Notes under the pieces: model-generated
Told to the model about the DNA's origin: nothing
Databases searched by the model: none
What the model saw: only the letters and a program-made list of their open reading frames with translations
Origin: an uncultured Holophagaceae bacterium
GTDB taxonomy: Bacteria; Acidobacteriota; Holophagae; Holophagales; Holophagaceae
Direction: 5' to 3'
Assembly: GCA_903857495.1 (NCBI GenBank)
Contig: CAIOFF010000061.1
Coordinates: 30,462-94,461, forward strand
DNA length: 64,000 bases
Shown: in pieces, positions 1-8,115 of the stretch
How the letters are laid out: each line of letters starts with the position of its first letter
How positions within the stretch are numbered: position 1 is the stretch's first letter
Made by a program: the position numbers and the translations under genes

Positions 1-292
1 AGACCAGGTAGAGGTAGCCGTGCAGGCTGTCGAGGCAGACGCCCCCCCAGGCCAGGCTGGTGATCTTGCTGCTGAAGACGGAGGACGTGATCTGCTTGGT
101 CGGCGCCACCGTGGTGGTGGTGCTGGTGTAGAGGGCGCTGAGGTCCGTCCAGACCAGGATGGCTGAGCTGGTGCTGTCGTAGGCGTAGAGCGCGGCCCCG
201 GAGGTGCCACCGGAGGAGCCTTCGGGCTCCTTGCACCCTGTGAGCAGGATCAATATCGAGGCCGCGAGGCCGAGCAGGGAACGCAGTTTCAT
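1..292 (-). CDS. putative lipoprotein, N-terminal part (runs off the window)
   Basis: Only the first 97 codons are present; the gene continues beyond the left edge. It starts with an ATG at 292 and a basic n-region (MKLRSLLG), followed by a hydrophobic stretch ending in a lipobox (ILLTGC, Cys at residue 20). The mature protein begins with a Gly/Ser-rich linker (EPEGSSGGTSG) and continues with a Ser/Thr-rich segment containing AYDSTSS and SLAWGG. It is therefore predicted to be exported, cleaved by signal peptidase II and lipid-anchored in the envelope. The AYD...ILVW...SLAWGG pattern could belong to a beta-propeller-like repeat, but too little is visible to assign a family. No function is proposed. 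The next gene downstream of its start (303-1319) is on the same strand, 10 bases upstream in transcription, so they may be co-transcribed. Confidence 0.7.
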   Translation of the reverse strand, partial: MKLRSLLGLAASILILLTGCKEPEGSSGGTSGAALYAYDSTSSAILVWTDLSALYTSTTTTVAPTKQITSSVFSSKITSLAWGGVCLDSLHGYLYLV

Positions 293-302
293 GGGCAGCG
301 AC

Positions 303-1319
303 CTATCGAGTGGTGAAGAGTGCCTTCAGTTGGGTGTTGAGGGAGCGCACGAGGTTCCCATCACAGCCAGCTTCCACGGCGGCGCGGCTGACGGCGAGGG
401 CGAGTCCCTTGACCGCGTCGGGGCCCTCGCCGGCGAGGATCTGCTGGGCGGCTCTCGCCTGCAGGCCGTTCACCAGCTCGTGGTGCTGCTCGGGCAGCAC
501 CTGCTTGGAAGCCTGGGCGATGCGCTGGGTGAAGTTCATGAGCTTGACCAGGCGCTGGGAGTCTTCCAGCGCCGGGGGACCTGGCTTCGGTGGCGCTGTG
601 GCGGCGTCGGCTTCCGAAGCGGGCTCCTGGGGCTCGGGGGGCACCTGGCTGGCCGTCTCCTGCAGAACCTCAGGCGCAGCCGAGGCCTCTGCGGCCTTGG
701 CCAGCATCACCGAGACGGGCGTCAGCTCCTGGAGCGATTTTTCGGGAGCCTCGAGCTTCCGGGGACGGCCCGAGCGCAGGCCCTTGAGCGCCACGTGGCC
801 CGCCAGGACCAGGCCGTAGAGATCCTTGGCCACGGCCAACACCGGCTTCTCCGCCAGCTCGGCCAGTTCCGCCACGGTGTAGTAGCCCGTGCACAGGCCC
901 AACAGCTTGGCCTCGCGGGCATTCACGCCCTTGGGCGCCTCACCGGGCAGCAGGGTGGAGGCCGGGTGGAGCTCCACCGAAGGCACCTTCTGGCGGATGA
1001 CCCGCCACTCGTCCATGCGTCGCCCCAGCTCCATCAGGATGGAGGCATTGGGCTTGTTGATCGTGACGGGAACCTCGACCGGCCCTTCCTCGAAGTGGTA
1101 GCCACCCTCCAGCCAGAGCGCCACTTCCATGAGTGCCTCGAGGCCTTCGTTCGCGGGCGTCACGGCGTGGATGATCCGGCCCTCCCGCAGGTAGATGCGG
1201 GCCTTGGCAGCTTCCTGGTGGACATGGAAGCACCCGGATTTTCCCCCCTGGCTCACGAGCTGGATGATGTCAGGCAGGGGGGCTTCGCGCATGGAGCCTT
1301 GGATCACACCCTGGGACAT
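303..1319 (-). CDS. DUF4388 domain protein (PatA-type N-terminal domain)
   Basis: A 338-residue protein. Residues 1-100 match the DUF4388 pattern: an opening helix with LPDIIQLVSQGGKSGCFHV, then a strand-rich part containing AKARIYLREGRIIHAV and the GLEALMEVALWLEGGYHFEEG region. Such domains occur in gliding, type IV pilus and two-component proteins and are thought to mediate protein interaction. The middle (about 120-190) looks like a winged-helix segment (AREAKLLGLCTGYYTVAELAELAEKPVLAVAKDLYGLVLAGHVAL). A Pro/Glu/Ala-rich linker follows, then a helical C-terminal domain (about 250-338). The open frame extends much further upstream, but the ATG at 1319 is preceded by GAGAGGA and begins at the conserved domain, so the extension is rejected. 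It is divergent from ribB, with about 90 bases between. Cytoplasmic; the specific role is unknown. Confidence 0.75.
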   Translation of the reverse strand: MSQGVIQGSMREAPLPDIIQLVSQGGKSGCFHVHQEAAKARIYLREGRIIHAVTPANEGLEALMEVALWLEGGYHFEEGPVEVPVTINKPNASILMELGRRMDEWRVIRQKVPSVELHPASTLLPGEAPKGVNAREAKLLGLCTGYYTVAELAELAEKPVLAVAKDLYGLVLAGHVALKGLRSGRPRKLEAPEKSLQELTPVSVMLAKAAEASAAPEVLQETASQVPPEPQEPASEADAATAPPKPGPPALEDSQRLVKLMNFTQRIAQASKQVLPEQHHELVNGLQARAAQQILAGEGPDAVKGLALAVSRAAVEAGCDGNLVRSLNTQLKALFTTR

Positions 1320-1412
1320 GGACCGATCCTCTCTTGAAGAAGGAAGATGCCCAACCTTACCACGGAGTGCGCCCTTCCCCCCGGCGCCCTCCTGAGCGAT
1401 GCTGGGAGTCCT

Positions 1413-2531
1413 ATGCGTGACCGTCCAGACTCTCCCTTCGCCAGCATCGAAGCCGCCATCGAGGCCATCCGCCAGCGGCAGATGGTGGTGGTGGTGGATG
1501 ACGAGGACCGCGAGAACGAGGGCGACCTCACGCTGGCCGCCGAGCACGTCACGCCCGAGGCCATCGCCTTCATGGCCACGCACGGCCGGGGCCTGATCTG
1601 CGCGGCCCTGGAGGGTCCCCTGCTGGACCGCCTGCAGATCCCGCTCATGGTCCGCGACAACACCAGCCCCTTCGAGACGGCCTTCTGTGTCTCGGTCGAG
1701 GCCCGGGAAGGCACCACCACGGGCATCAGCGCCCAGGACCGGTCCCGGACGATCCAGGCCCTCATCGCGCCCGAGTCCCGGCCCCAGCACTTCGTCAAGC
1801 CCGGCCATGTGTTCCCCCTGCGCGCCCGCCCCGGCGGGGTCCTCACCCGCACCGGCCAGACCGAGGCCAGCGTCGATCTGGCCCGTCTTGCCGGGCTGCA
1901 TCCCAGTGGTGTCATCTGCGAGATCATGAAGGACGACGGGACCATGGCCCGGGTGCCGGACCTGGTGCCCTTCTGCCGCCAGCACGGCCTGCTCCTGGTC
2001 ACGGTGGCGGACCTGGTGGCCTACCGGCTCCGCCAGGAGCCCCTGGTCAAGCTCCTCGAGGTGCGGGCCATGGCCAGCGAGTGGGGCCAGCTGCAGGTGC
2101 ACCGCTTCCAGAGCCTGCTGGACGGCGGCAGCCATCTCGCCTTCGTGCTCGGGGACCTGGCCAAGGTCGAGGCCCCCCTGGTGCGCGTCCACGTGGAGAC
2201 CCTGCCGGACGACCTGCACGGCTTCGAGAGTGGCCTCTTCCAGAAGGCCATGGGCGCGCTGGCCAAGGAGGGCTGCGGCGCCCTCGTCTACCTGCGCCGG
2301 CACGCCCACACCCCGGGCGTGGCGGAGGAAGGACAGGCCCTGCCGCAGACCATGAGCGACCGGGATTTCGGCGTGGGCGCCCAGATCCTGCGGCAGCTGG
2401 GCATCGGGAAAATGCGCCTCCTCAGCCGCCATGAAACGAAGTACATTGGGCTCCGTGGTTTCGGACTCGACCTCTGTGCCCACGTGCCCCTGGAACCCCC
2501 TGCGCCCCATCCCTCCCCGGATCCGCGTTGA
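1413..2531 (+). CDS. ribB: 3,4-dihydroxy-2-butanone-4-phosphate synthase with a degenerate GTP cyclohydrolase II-like C-terminus
   Basis: A 372-residue RibBA-shaped protein of riboflavin synthesis. The N-terminal domain (about 8-205) forms 3,4-dihydroxy-2-butanone 4-phosphate from ribulose 5-phosphate. It has all expected signatures: DDEDRENEGDL, HGRGLIC, TTTGISA.DRS, GHVFPLRA and GQTEASVDLARLAG. The C-terminal part (about 210-350) aligns with the fold of GTP cyclohydrolase II (ALVYLR, HETKYIGLRGFGL). However, the zinc-binding region is lost: where a working enzyme has HSxC...GD..GS.rCDC, this protein reads HVETLPDDLHGFES with no cysteine. It is therefore predicted to lack GTP cyclohydrolase activity, which must be encoded elsewhere. 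I chose the ATG at 1413 (GGGAG five bases upstream) over an in-frame start at 1347. The stop overlaps the next gene's TTG start. Confidence 0.9.
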   Translation: MRDRPDSPFASIEAAIEAIRQRQMVVVVDDEDRENEGDLTLAAEHVTPEAIAFMATHGRGLICAALEGPLLDRLQIPLMVRDNTSPFETAFCVSVEAREGTTTGISAQDRSRTIQALIAPESRPQHFVKPGHVFPLRARPGGVLTRTGQTEASVDLARLAGLHPSGVICEIMKDDGTMARVPDLVPFCRQHGLLLVTVADLVAYRLRQEPLVKLLEVRAMASEWGQLQVHRFQSLLDGGSHLAFVLGDLAKVEAPLVRVHVETLPDDLHGFESGLFQKAMGALAKEGCGALVYLRRHAHTPGVAEEGQALPQTMSDRDFGVGAQILRQLGIGKMRLLSRHETKYIGLRGFGLDLCAHVPLEPPAPHPSPDPR

Positions 2532-3022
2532 CCGACGCCGCCTTCCTGACCCAGTCGCCCCTGTTCAGGAACCTGGACGAGGCGGAGCGTGCCCAGGTGC
2601 TGATCATCGGGCAGGTGCGGTGCGCCCCCACCGGCGAGGTGCTCTTCCGCGAAGGGGACAGCGGCGATGGCCTCTACATCCTGCTCCAGGGCTCGGTGCG
2701 CATCTCGAAGCAGACCGCTTCTGGCGAGGAAGCCCTGGCGGTGCTGGAACCCCCCGCCTACTTCGGCGAGATGGCCCTCATCGACGACTCCCCTCGGGCC
2801 GCGGACGCCATCGTCAACGAGGAGGCCGCGCTGTTCTTCCTGCCCATGGAGCAGTTGCAGGGCCTCATCGAGTCCCAGCCCCGCACGGCCCTGAAGATCC
2901 TGTACGCGCTCTGCCAGGTGCTCTCCCAGCGGTTGCGGGAGACCAACGAGCGCTACATGAGCCTGTTCACCATCGCCCAATGGGGGAGCGCCAACTCAGG
3001 CGATCCCCTGCCCTTCCCCTGA
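2528..3022 (+). CDS. cyclic nucleotide-binding domain protein (Crp-type effector domain, no DNA-binding domain)
   Basis: A 164-residue protein made almost entirely of one cNMP-binding beta-roll (about 10-130). Visible signatures are the glycine turns in GEVLFREGDSGDGLYILLQGSVRISK, and the phosphate-binding-cassette region YFGEMALIDDSPRAADAIV, where FGEMAL...SPR matches the consensus FGE.AL....R.A. The chain ends after the C-helix (LCQVLSQRLRETNERYMSLF) without a helix-turn-helix, so it is not a transcription factor by itself. It may act by binding a partner protein. The TTG start at 2528 overlaps the ribB stop (TTGA), implying translational coupling, and trxA follows 17 bases later. Whether it really binds cAMP or cGMP cannot be told from sequence. 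Confidence 0.8.
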   Translation: MTDAAFLTQSPLFRNLDEAERAQVLIIGQVRCAPTGEVLFREGDSGDGLYILLQGSVRISKQTASGEEALAVLEPPAYFGEMALIDDSPRAADAIVNEEAALFFLPMEQLQGLIESQPRTALKILYALCQVLSQRLRETNERYMSLFTIAQWGSANSGDPLPFP

Positions 3023-3039
3023 ACTTGAAAGGAGTTCCC

Positions 3040-3360
3040 ATGTCCGACCTCGTCGCGCATATCACCGACGCCCAGTTCCCCGAGGCTGTTGCCCAGGGTG
3101 TCACCCTCGTGGATTTCTGGGCCCCCTGGTGCGGCCCCTGCAAAATGATCGCCCCCGTCCTTGACGAGCTCGCCGCGGAGATGGCAGGCAAGGCCAAGTT
3201 CATCAAGATGAACGTGGATGAGAACCCCGAAGTGGCCGGGAAGTTCGGCATCATGAGCATCCCCACCCTGATCGTCTTCAAGGACGGCAAGCCCGTGAAC
3301 AAGCTCATCGGCGGCCAGCCCAAGCCCCAGCTGAAGGCGTTCGTGGAGTCGGCTTTCTAG
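3040..3360 (+). CDS. trxA: thioredoxin
   Basis: A 106-residue single-domain thioredoxin, the usual length for the family. The active site WCGPC has its cysteines at residues 31 and 34 within VDFWAPWCGPCKM. The cis-proline loop (SIPTL) and the C-terminal GGQPKPQLKAFVE helix are also present. It is a cytoplasmic disulfide reductase for many substrates. The ATG at 3040 has a good AAAGGAG ribosome-binding site 6 bases upstream. It follows the cyclic-nucleotide-binding gene by 17 bases and probably shares its transcript with ribB. A repeat element begins directly after the stop codon. Confidence 0.95.
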   Translation: MSDLVAHITDAQFPEAVAQGVTLVDFWAPWCGPCKMIAPVLDELAAEMAGKAKFIKMNVDENPEVAGKFGIMSIPTLIVFKDGKPVNKLIGGQPKPQLKAFVESAF

Positions 3361-3580
3361 GGGCTATCGGCTGTCAGCTGTCAGCGATCAAATGCAGCGC
3401 CGGGGCGACCCGGCGCTTGCTCTAGCTGGAGGCGCTGCTGGCTGTCGGCTGTCAGCTCTCAGCTCCCGGTGAAAGAAGGGCCTGGCTGGGTCCTTAGGGC
3501 CGTTCCGAGACCTGCAGTTGAAAGCCGATAACTGAGAGCTGACAGCCGAGAGTCGAGCGCCGACAGCTGACAGCCGTGCC
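3361..3580. repeat. interspersed fold-back repeat, copy 1 (arms of CTGTCAG-type heptamers)
   Basis: The gap between trxA and the convergent kinase gene is filled by tandem CTGTCAG/CTGTCGG units (about 3370-3384 and 3440-3462) and their reverse complements CTGACAG (about 3537-3575). Between the arms lies a conserved core beginning GTGAAAGAAGGGCCTGGCTG (3470-3489). The same core and arms recur at 7061-7175, on the other side of the kinase gene. It has no coding signal. It is probably a small non-autonomous repeat, or a structure at transcript ends. Confidence 0.8.
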
Positions 3581-6500
3581 TCACCCCAGCCCAATGCTTT
3601 CGAGGTGGGACTGGAGTTCCCGGAGCCCGAAGGGTTTGGACAGCAGGGTGACACCCGGGTGAGCCGAGGCGAGGGTGAGCGCCGTCTGGTCGGCTCGTCC
3701 CGTTGAGAGCAGGACCGGCACCGCTGGACACAACACGCGCAGGCGAGGCAGGGTTCCGGCCCCGCCAAGTCCGGGCATGTTCATGTCCAGGATGACGAGA
3801 TCGGGCTCAAGCCCGGCCTCCAGCGCAGCCAGAGCTTCCTCCCCGCTTGGGGCAGTCGTTACCGCCGTGTGGCCCATGACTTCCAGGAGCGCCTGGATGG
3901 AGCGCTGGATCAGGTCGTCGTCATCCACCAGCAACACCTTCAGGGATCGGAGGAGGGAAACTCTGGCGGCGGAAGCACCACCTTCTGCCGCGTGGGCTGC
4001 CTTCTCGCAGACTGGGAAGAGCAGCCTGACGCGGGTGCCCTTGCCTGGCTCGCTCTCAAGGGTCATCCGGCCCCGATGCGCCACCACGGTGCTGTAGACC
4101 ATGGACAGGCCCAGCCCCGTGCCTTTGCCGACCCCCTTGGTGGTGAAGAAGGGATCCATGGCCTTCTCCAGCACCTCTCTGGGCATGCCCGTCCCGTTGT
4201 CTTCGACCACCACCTCAATCCACCCGGGGTCGATGTTGCGGGTGTGCAGGGTGAGGGTTCCGTTTTCCGGCATGGCGTCCACGGCATTGACGCAGAGGTT
4301 CATGAAGGCGTGGGTCAGGGCGCTCGCGTCACCGAGGGTGGGGTGCAGCCCCGCTTCCAGATCCATCTGCAGGTTGATCTTCGCCAGGGTTGTTCGTTCA
4401 AGCAGGCTGATCTGCTCCCTGAGAAGGGCGTTCAGATCGAGCTTGCTTTCCTCCGCCGGGCTCTGACGGGCAAAGCTCAGCAGGCTCTTGACCATCTTGC
4501 CGCCGCGTTCGGTGGCCTTAATGATGGTGTCGAGGGCCTGGTGGAGGGGGCTGCCGTAGGGCTGGGTGCCGATATGGGCCGTCGCCAGGCCGAGGATGGC
4601 TCCCAGCACGTTGTTCATGTCGTGGGCGACCCCGCCCGCCAGGGTTCCCAGGCTTTCCATTTTCTGGGACTGCTGCAGCTGGGTCTGGAGTCTGAGGTGG
4701 TCCTCTTCAGCTTGTCTGCGCTCCGTGATGTCCTGGTGGAAGGCCAGGTAGTAGGCCTGATCTCCGAGGTCGATCAGGCTTGTGGTGACGCTGAGCGGGA
4801 AGACATGCCCATCCTTGTGGTAGTGGGCGACCTCGAAGCGGACGACTTCGCCTTCCTGCATGCGGCGGATGAAGTCGCTGCGGTCTTCCATCGCGCGCTC
4901 ATTGCGGACATCGAGCGCCTGGATATCGAATCCAATCATCTCTTCCACGCTGTATCCGTGCATCTCCGCGAAGGCCCGGTTGACCTCAGAGAGCTGCCCC
5001 TCCCTCGTCATGATCAAGAGGCCTTCGTTTGCCTGGTCAAAGAGGTCGCGGTAGTGCCGGACGTTGTCCCTGAGTGCAGCTTCGGCCCTCTTTCGCTCGA
5101 TGATCTCCTTCTCGAGCTCAGCGCCGTGGGCCTGACTTGCCTCATACAGCTGGCCGTTCGAGATGGCTATGGCGGCCACGTTGGCCAGCGTCTGGCAGAA
5201 GACCTGGTCCGCTTCGGAGACCACCTGTGGCTCTCCGACGGAACTTGCGATGAGCACGCCCAGGGCGTTCGCCCCCGCAATGAGCGGCAGATACAGGATC
5301 GAGCGGAGCCCCCGCGCCTCGGAGACCGCGCGTTCAGCCGGCGTCAGGTCGGTGCAAAGGGTGTCCAGCAGGAAGACCTGCCTGCGGGTCGTCAGCGCTT
5401 TGAGGATGTGCGGATGGTCCGCGAGCGGCGCCAGGCGCAGCTCCTCCGGGAACTGCGGAGGCAGGGGAGGCGTGCCGGCCCCCATGCGCAGCATCTCCCC
5501 GGACAACAGATAGACGGCGGCGGTCTTCAGGTCCGTGAGCTCCGCGATCCGGTTGGTCGCGGCCTGCAGAATGGCATTGAGGTCGAGGGTCGCGGAGAGG
5601 CTCCTGCTTACCTCAAGCAAGGTGGCAAGCTCCCCGGTGCGTTGACCGAGCGCCTCTTCCATCCGCCGGCGCTCGGTGACATCCCGCCAGACACAGTGGT
5701 AGGTGCTCACGCCCCTGGTGCGGATGTACTGGGCCGTGACATGGATGTTCCGGATCACGCCTTGCTTGGTCCGCTGAAGGGTTTCAAAGTCGTCGTGACC
5801 TTTGGTCATCACGCCTCTGATGCGCGCTGAGGTCTCCTGGGCCGTTTCCATGGCCTCGATGTCGGCCATGGTCAGGTTGGCGAATTCCTCTCTCGTGTAA
5901 CCCAATTGCCGGCAAGCCTGATCATTGAAAGCCAGGGGGCGCCGGGTGGCAGGGTCCAGCACCACGATGCCATCGGGTCCGTGCATGAAGAAGGCTCGGT
6001 AGCGCGCCTCACTTTCCTCCACGGCCTCCATTCCCCTGGAAAGCTCCTGGGTTCGCAGCTTGACCTGCCGTCGGAGGGTCCTGTTCCAGATCAGGACCGT
6101 GCAGACCAGGACCAGAAGAACCAGGAGGACGATCCCTGCAGCGAGCCAGAACCGCCCATCGGTGAAGAGACTCGTGGCGCTGGCACTGATCCAGCGGTTG
6201 CGAATCTCCGCGCGCTCGGTCGGCGTGATCGCCTGGAGTCCCTTCTCAAGGATCTGCAGCAACTGTGGCTGACTTCTCGGAGTGGCCATCGAGAGCTGCA
6301 TCCCTCGGCCCGTCTCACCCGCCATCCGAAGGTTGGTGATGCCGTTCTTGTGAATCAGGTAGGAAGCCGTGGCGAGGTCGAAGACCCCCGCGTCCGAATG
6401 CCCGAAGGAGACGTTGAGAATCCCGGTCAGATCGTCGGGGACCAGGTCCGGCACCAGGCCCATGGGCTTGTCCGTGAGGCGCTCGGTCGTGGCAAAGCCG

Positions 6501-7006
6501 CGAACCAGCGAGACCCGGAGCCCCCTGAGGTCCTCCTCATGCAGGGTTCCAGGACGGTCCTTGCGCACGAGGATGACATTCGGCAGGGAGAGGAACGGCT
6601 TGGTGAAGGAGAGGAATTCCGCTCTCCAGGGTGTCTCCATGACGGCATTCACGACCTGGAGCTGACCGCTTCGCGCCTGCTCCAGGAGCTCGTCCAAGGT
6701 CGAGAAGGGTCTTCGCTGGAAGCGGACTCCGAGCTTCGCTTCGAGCAGGACCAGGTGGTCGTGGGCGAGGCCCGCAGGCTGGCCCTGGGGATCCAGGAAG
6801 ACCAGAGGGGCGGAGTTTGTCTCGACGCCGAGCACGATCCGCCCCTGGTTTTCCGTGAGCCAGCGGCGTTCCTCGGGGCTCAGGAGGTCCCTGGAGACGC
6901 CCTTCCCACAGCCTGCCAGGGCGCTCACCAGCAGCAGGACCCCGGCCAGGGTCGCCAAGCCGACCGATCTGAACCCGCCTGCCATGGCCCGTAGCTTGGT
7001 CCTCAA
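3581..7006 (-). CDS. hybrid sensor histidine kinase with periplasmic solute-binding sensor domain and C-terminal receiver
   Basis: A 1141-residue membrane sensor. The N-terminus carries a lipobox (SALAGC, Cys33). Next is a family-3 solute-binding-type domain (about 50-275; LAHDHLVLLEAKLGVRF), one transmembrane helix (about 285-307), a PAS domain (325-445), a GAF domain (460-620) and a second PAS domain (650-765). The kinase core has its phospho-accepting His at about 795 ([10 protein letters not shown]), an N-box (MNLCVNAVDAM), DNGTGM and GKGTGLGLS. The receiver domain has VLLVDDDD and the phosphorylatable Asp in VILDMNMPG. It should sense a small extracytoplasmic ligand and signal by phosphorelay. 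A lipobox ahead of a solute-binding domain that is itself tethered by a helix is unusual and may instead be a signal anchor. The ATG at 7006 is preceded by GGGATGGGG. No dedicated response regulator is adjacent except the REC-kinase protein upstream (7181-8092). Confidence 0.88.
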   Translation of the reverse strand: MRTKLRAMAGGFRSVGLATLAGVLLLVSALAGCGKGVSRDLLSPEERRWLTENQGRIVLGVETNSAPLVFLDPQGQPAGLAHDHLVLLEAKLGVRFQRRPFSTLDELLEQARSGQLQVVNAVMETPWRAEFLSFTKPFLSLPNVILVRKDRPGTLHEEDLRGLRVSLVRGFATTERLTDKPMGLVPDLVPDDLTGILNVSFGHSDAGVFDLATASYLIHKNGITNLRMAGETGRGMQLSMATPRSQPQLLQILEKGLQAITPTERAEIRNRWISASATSLFTDGRFWLAAGIVLLVLLVLVCTVLIWNRTLRRQVKLRTQELSRGMEAVEESEARYRAFFMHGPDGIVVLDPATRRPLAFNDQACRQLGYTREEFANLTMADIEAMETAQETSARIRGVMTKGHDDFETLQRTKQGVIRNIHVTAQYIRTRGVSTYHCVWRDVTERRRMEEALGQRTGELATLLEVSRSLSATLDLNAILQAATNRIAELTDLKTAAVYLLSGEMLRMGAGTPPLPPQFPEELRLAPLADHPHILKALTTRRQVFLLDTLCTDLTPAERAVSEARGLRSILYLPLIAGANALGVLIASSVGEPQVVSEADQVFCQTLANVAAIAISNGQLYEASQAHGAELEKEIIERKRAEAALRDNVRHYRDLFDQANEGLLIMTREGQLSEVNRAFAEMHGYSVEEMIGFDIQALDVRNERAMEDRSDFIRRMQEGEVVRFEVAHYHKDGHVFPLSVTTSLIDLGDQAYYLAFHQDITERRQAEEDHLRLQTQLQQSQKMESLGTLAGGVAHDMNNVLGAILGLATAHIGTQPYGSPLHQALDTIIKATERGGKMVKSLLSFARQSPAEESKLDLNALLREQISLLERTTLAKINLQMDLEAGLHPTLGDASALTHAFMNLCVNAVDAMPENGTLTLHTRNIDPGWIEVVVEDNGTGMPREVLEKAMDPFFTTKGVGKGTGLGLSMVYSTVVAHRGRMTLESEPGKGTRVRLLFPVCEKAAHAAEGGASAARVSLLRSLKVLLVDDDDLIQRSIQALLEVMGHTAVTTAPSGEEALAALEAGLEPDLVILDMNMPGLGGAGTLPRLRVLCPAVPVLLSTGRADQTALTLASAHPGVTLLSKPFGLRELQSHLESIGLG

Positions 7007-7060
7007 TGAATCCCCATCCCTTCACCACCATCGTCTAGGAGGAGCTTGTACATGATTCTC

Positions 7061-7175
7061 GGCTTTCAGCTGTCGGCTGTCAGCTATCGGTGAAAGAAGG
7101 GCCTGGCTGGGTCTTAAGGGCCACGCCGAGCCCTGCAGTTGATAGCTGAGAGCTGACAGCTGACAGCTGACAGCC
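7061..7175. repeat. interspersed fold-back repeat, copy 2
   Basis: Second copy of the element at 3361-3580. Arms of CTGTCGG/CTGTCAG units (7066-7085) face CTGACAG units (7151-7173). The shared core GGTGAAAGAAGGGCCTGGCT starts near 7089. A second shared stretch, CCCTGCAGTTGATAGCTGAG, is at about 7131-7150, against ACCTGCAGTTGAAAGCCGAT in copy 1. The two copies are in the same orientation and bracket the 3.4-kb kinase gene. Confidence 0.85.
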
Positions 7176-7180
7176 AGATG

Positions 7181-8092
7181 CTACTTCTTCCTCAGCACCA
7201 TCCGGATCTGGTTGCCCTTCTCGTTGAAGTGGACTTCGTCCATGACCAGGAGGATGAGGGGCAGGCCGCGGCCGAAGTGCGGGGCCATGTCGGAGTCGCC
7301 AGGCAGGGGGGACAGGCGGCTGGCATCGAAGCCCTTGCCTTCGTCGCTGATCTCCAGCTCGAAGCGCTCGGTGTCCAGGGCGAGCCGCACCTCGATGAGC
7401 CGGCCCGCGTAGACCGGATCCGCCATGCGGGCCGCACGCAGCTTGAGGTAGGGGTCCTCGTCCATGAAGAGATCGCCCTTCATTCGGGACTCCATCTCCA
7501 GGTTGCCGTGGTCGAGGGCATTCACCAGCGCCTCGTGGACGGCCATGGCGATGACGTCCGCGTTGTTGGAGGAGGCGAAGCCCATGGGCACCAGCCGGTC
7601 CGTGAGGTGGCGCACGAGGCTGGACACTTCCACCTCGTCCGAGCGGAACAGGAAGTGCCGCCGCTCGTTCACCAGCCCGTGCAGGCCACTGTCCGCCATG
7701 CGGATGTCCCGGTGCAGGTCCACCAGGTGGAAGACGCTCTGCACCATGTCCCGGAGGGCGATGGGCTTCATGAAGAGGTTCGAGGCGCCCATGCGCATGG
7801 CCCGGATGGCGTAGTCCACGGAGGCCTGCCCCGTCATCAGCACCACCGGCAGGTGCGGCTGCGTGGTCTTCACCTTGTCGATGACCTCGAAGCCGTCGAT
7901 GCCCTCCATGTTGATGTCGCTGATGACCAGGTCGAACTCCGGGGCCGAGGGATTCTGCAGCAGCTCCAGGGCCTGGGCCGCATCCGGGTAGGAGTGCACC
8001 TCCATGCCGAAGTGGGCCAGGGCCGCCTGCACCATGTCCAGGACTGCCGGATCATCGTCGATCAGCAGGATCTGCGGCGCGCGTCGGATCAT
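7181..8092 (-). CDS. response regulator receiver fused to an RsbW-like ATPase domain
   Basis: A 303-residue cytoplasmic protein. Residues 5-125 are a receiver domain: ILLIDDDP acidic pocket, phosphorylation site in DLVISDINMEGIDG, Thr in LMTGQ, Lys in FMKP. Residues about 150-300 form a GHKL ATPase of the serine-kinase/anti-sigma type (HATPase_c_2): N-box in AMAVHEALVNALDHGNLE, G1 in ISDEGKGFD, and GRGLPLI. Such fusions usually control a partner-switching cascade (anti-sigma factor / anti-anti-sigma factor), often with a PP2C phosphatase. No anti-anti-sigma gene is visible nearby. GGAG lies just upstream of the ATG at 8092. It is on the same strand as the large kinase gene, separated from it by the repeat copy. 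Confidence 0.82.
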   Translation of the reverse strand: MIRRAPQILLIDDDPAVLDMVQAALAHFGMEVHSYPDAAQALELLQNPSAPEFDLVISDINMEGIDGFEVIDKVKTTQPHLPVVLMTGQASVDYAIRAMRMGASNLFMKPIALRDMVQSVFHLVDLHRDIRMADSGLHGLVNERRHFLFRSDEVEVSSLVRHLTDRLVPMGFASSNNADVIAMAVHEALVNALDHGNLEMESRMKGDLFMDEDPYLKLRAARMADPVYAGRLIEVRLALDTERFELEISDEGKGFDASRLSPLPGDSDMAPHFGRGLPLILLVMDEVHFNEKGNQIRMVLRKK

Positions 8093-8115
8093 GGGGGGCT
8101 CCGTTGAAGGAGAGT

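Noticed and set aside
1320..2510. Extended 735-residue version of the DUF4388 protein
   Set aside because: The extension is antisense to ribB, and the ATG at 1319 has a ribosome-binding site at the domain start.
3361..3580. Possible CRISPR or rRNA-like structure
   Set aside because: The heptamer arms have no spacer structure. The core is shared with only one other site in the window.
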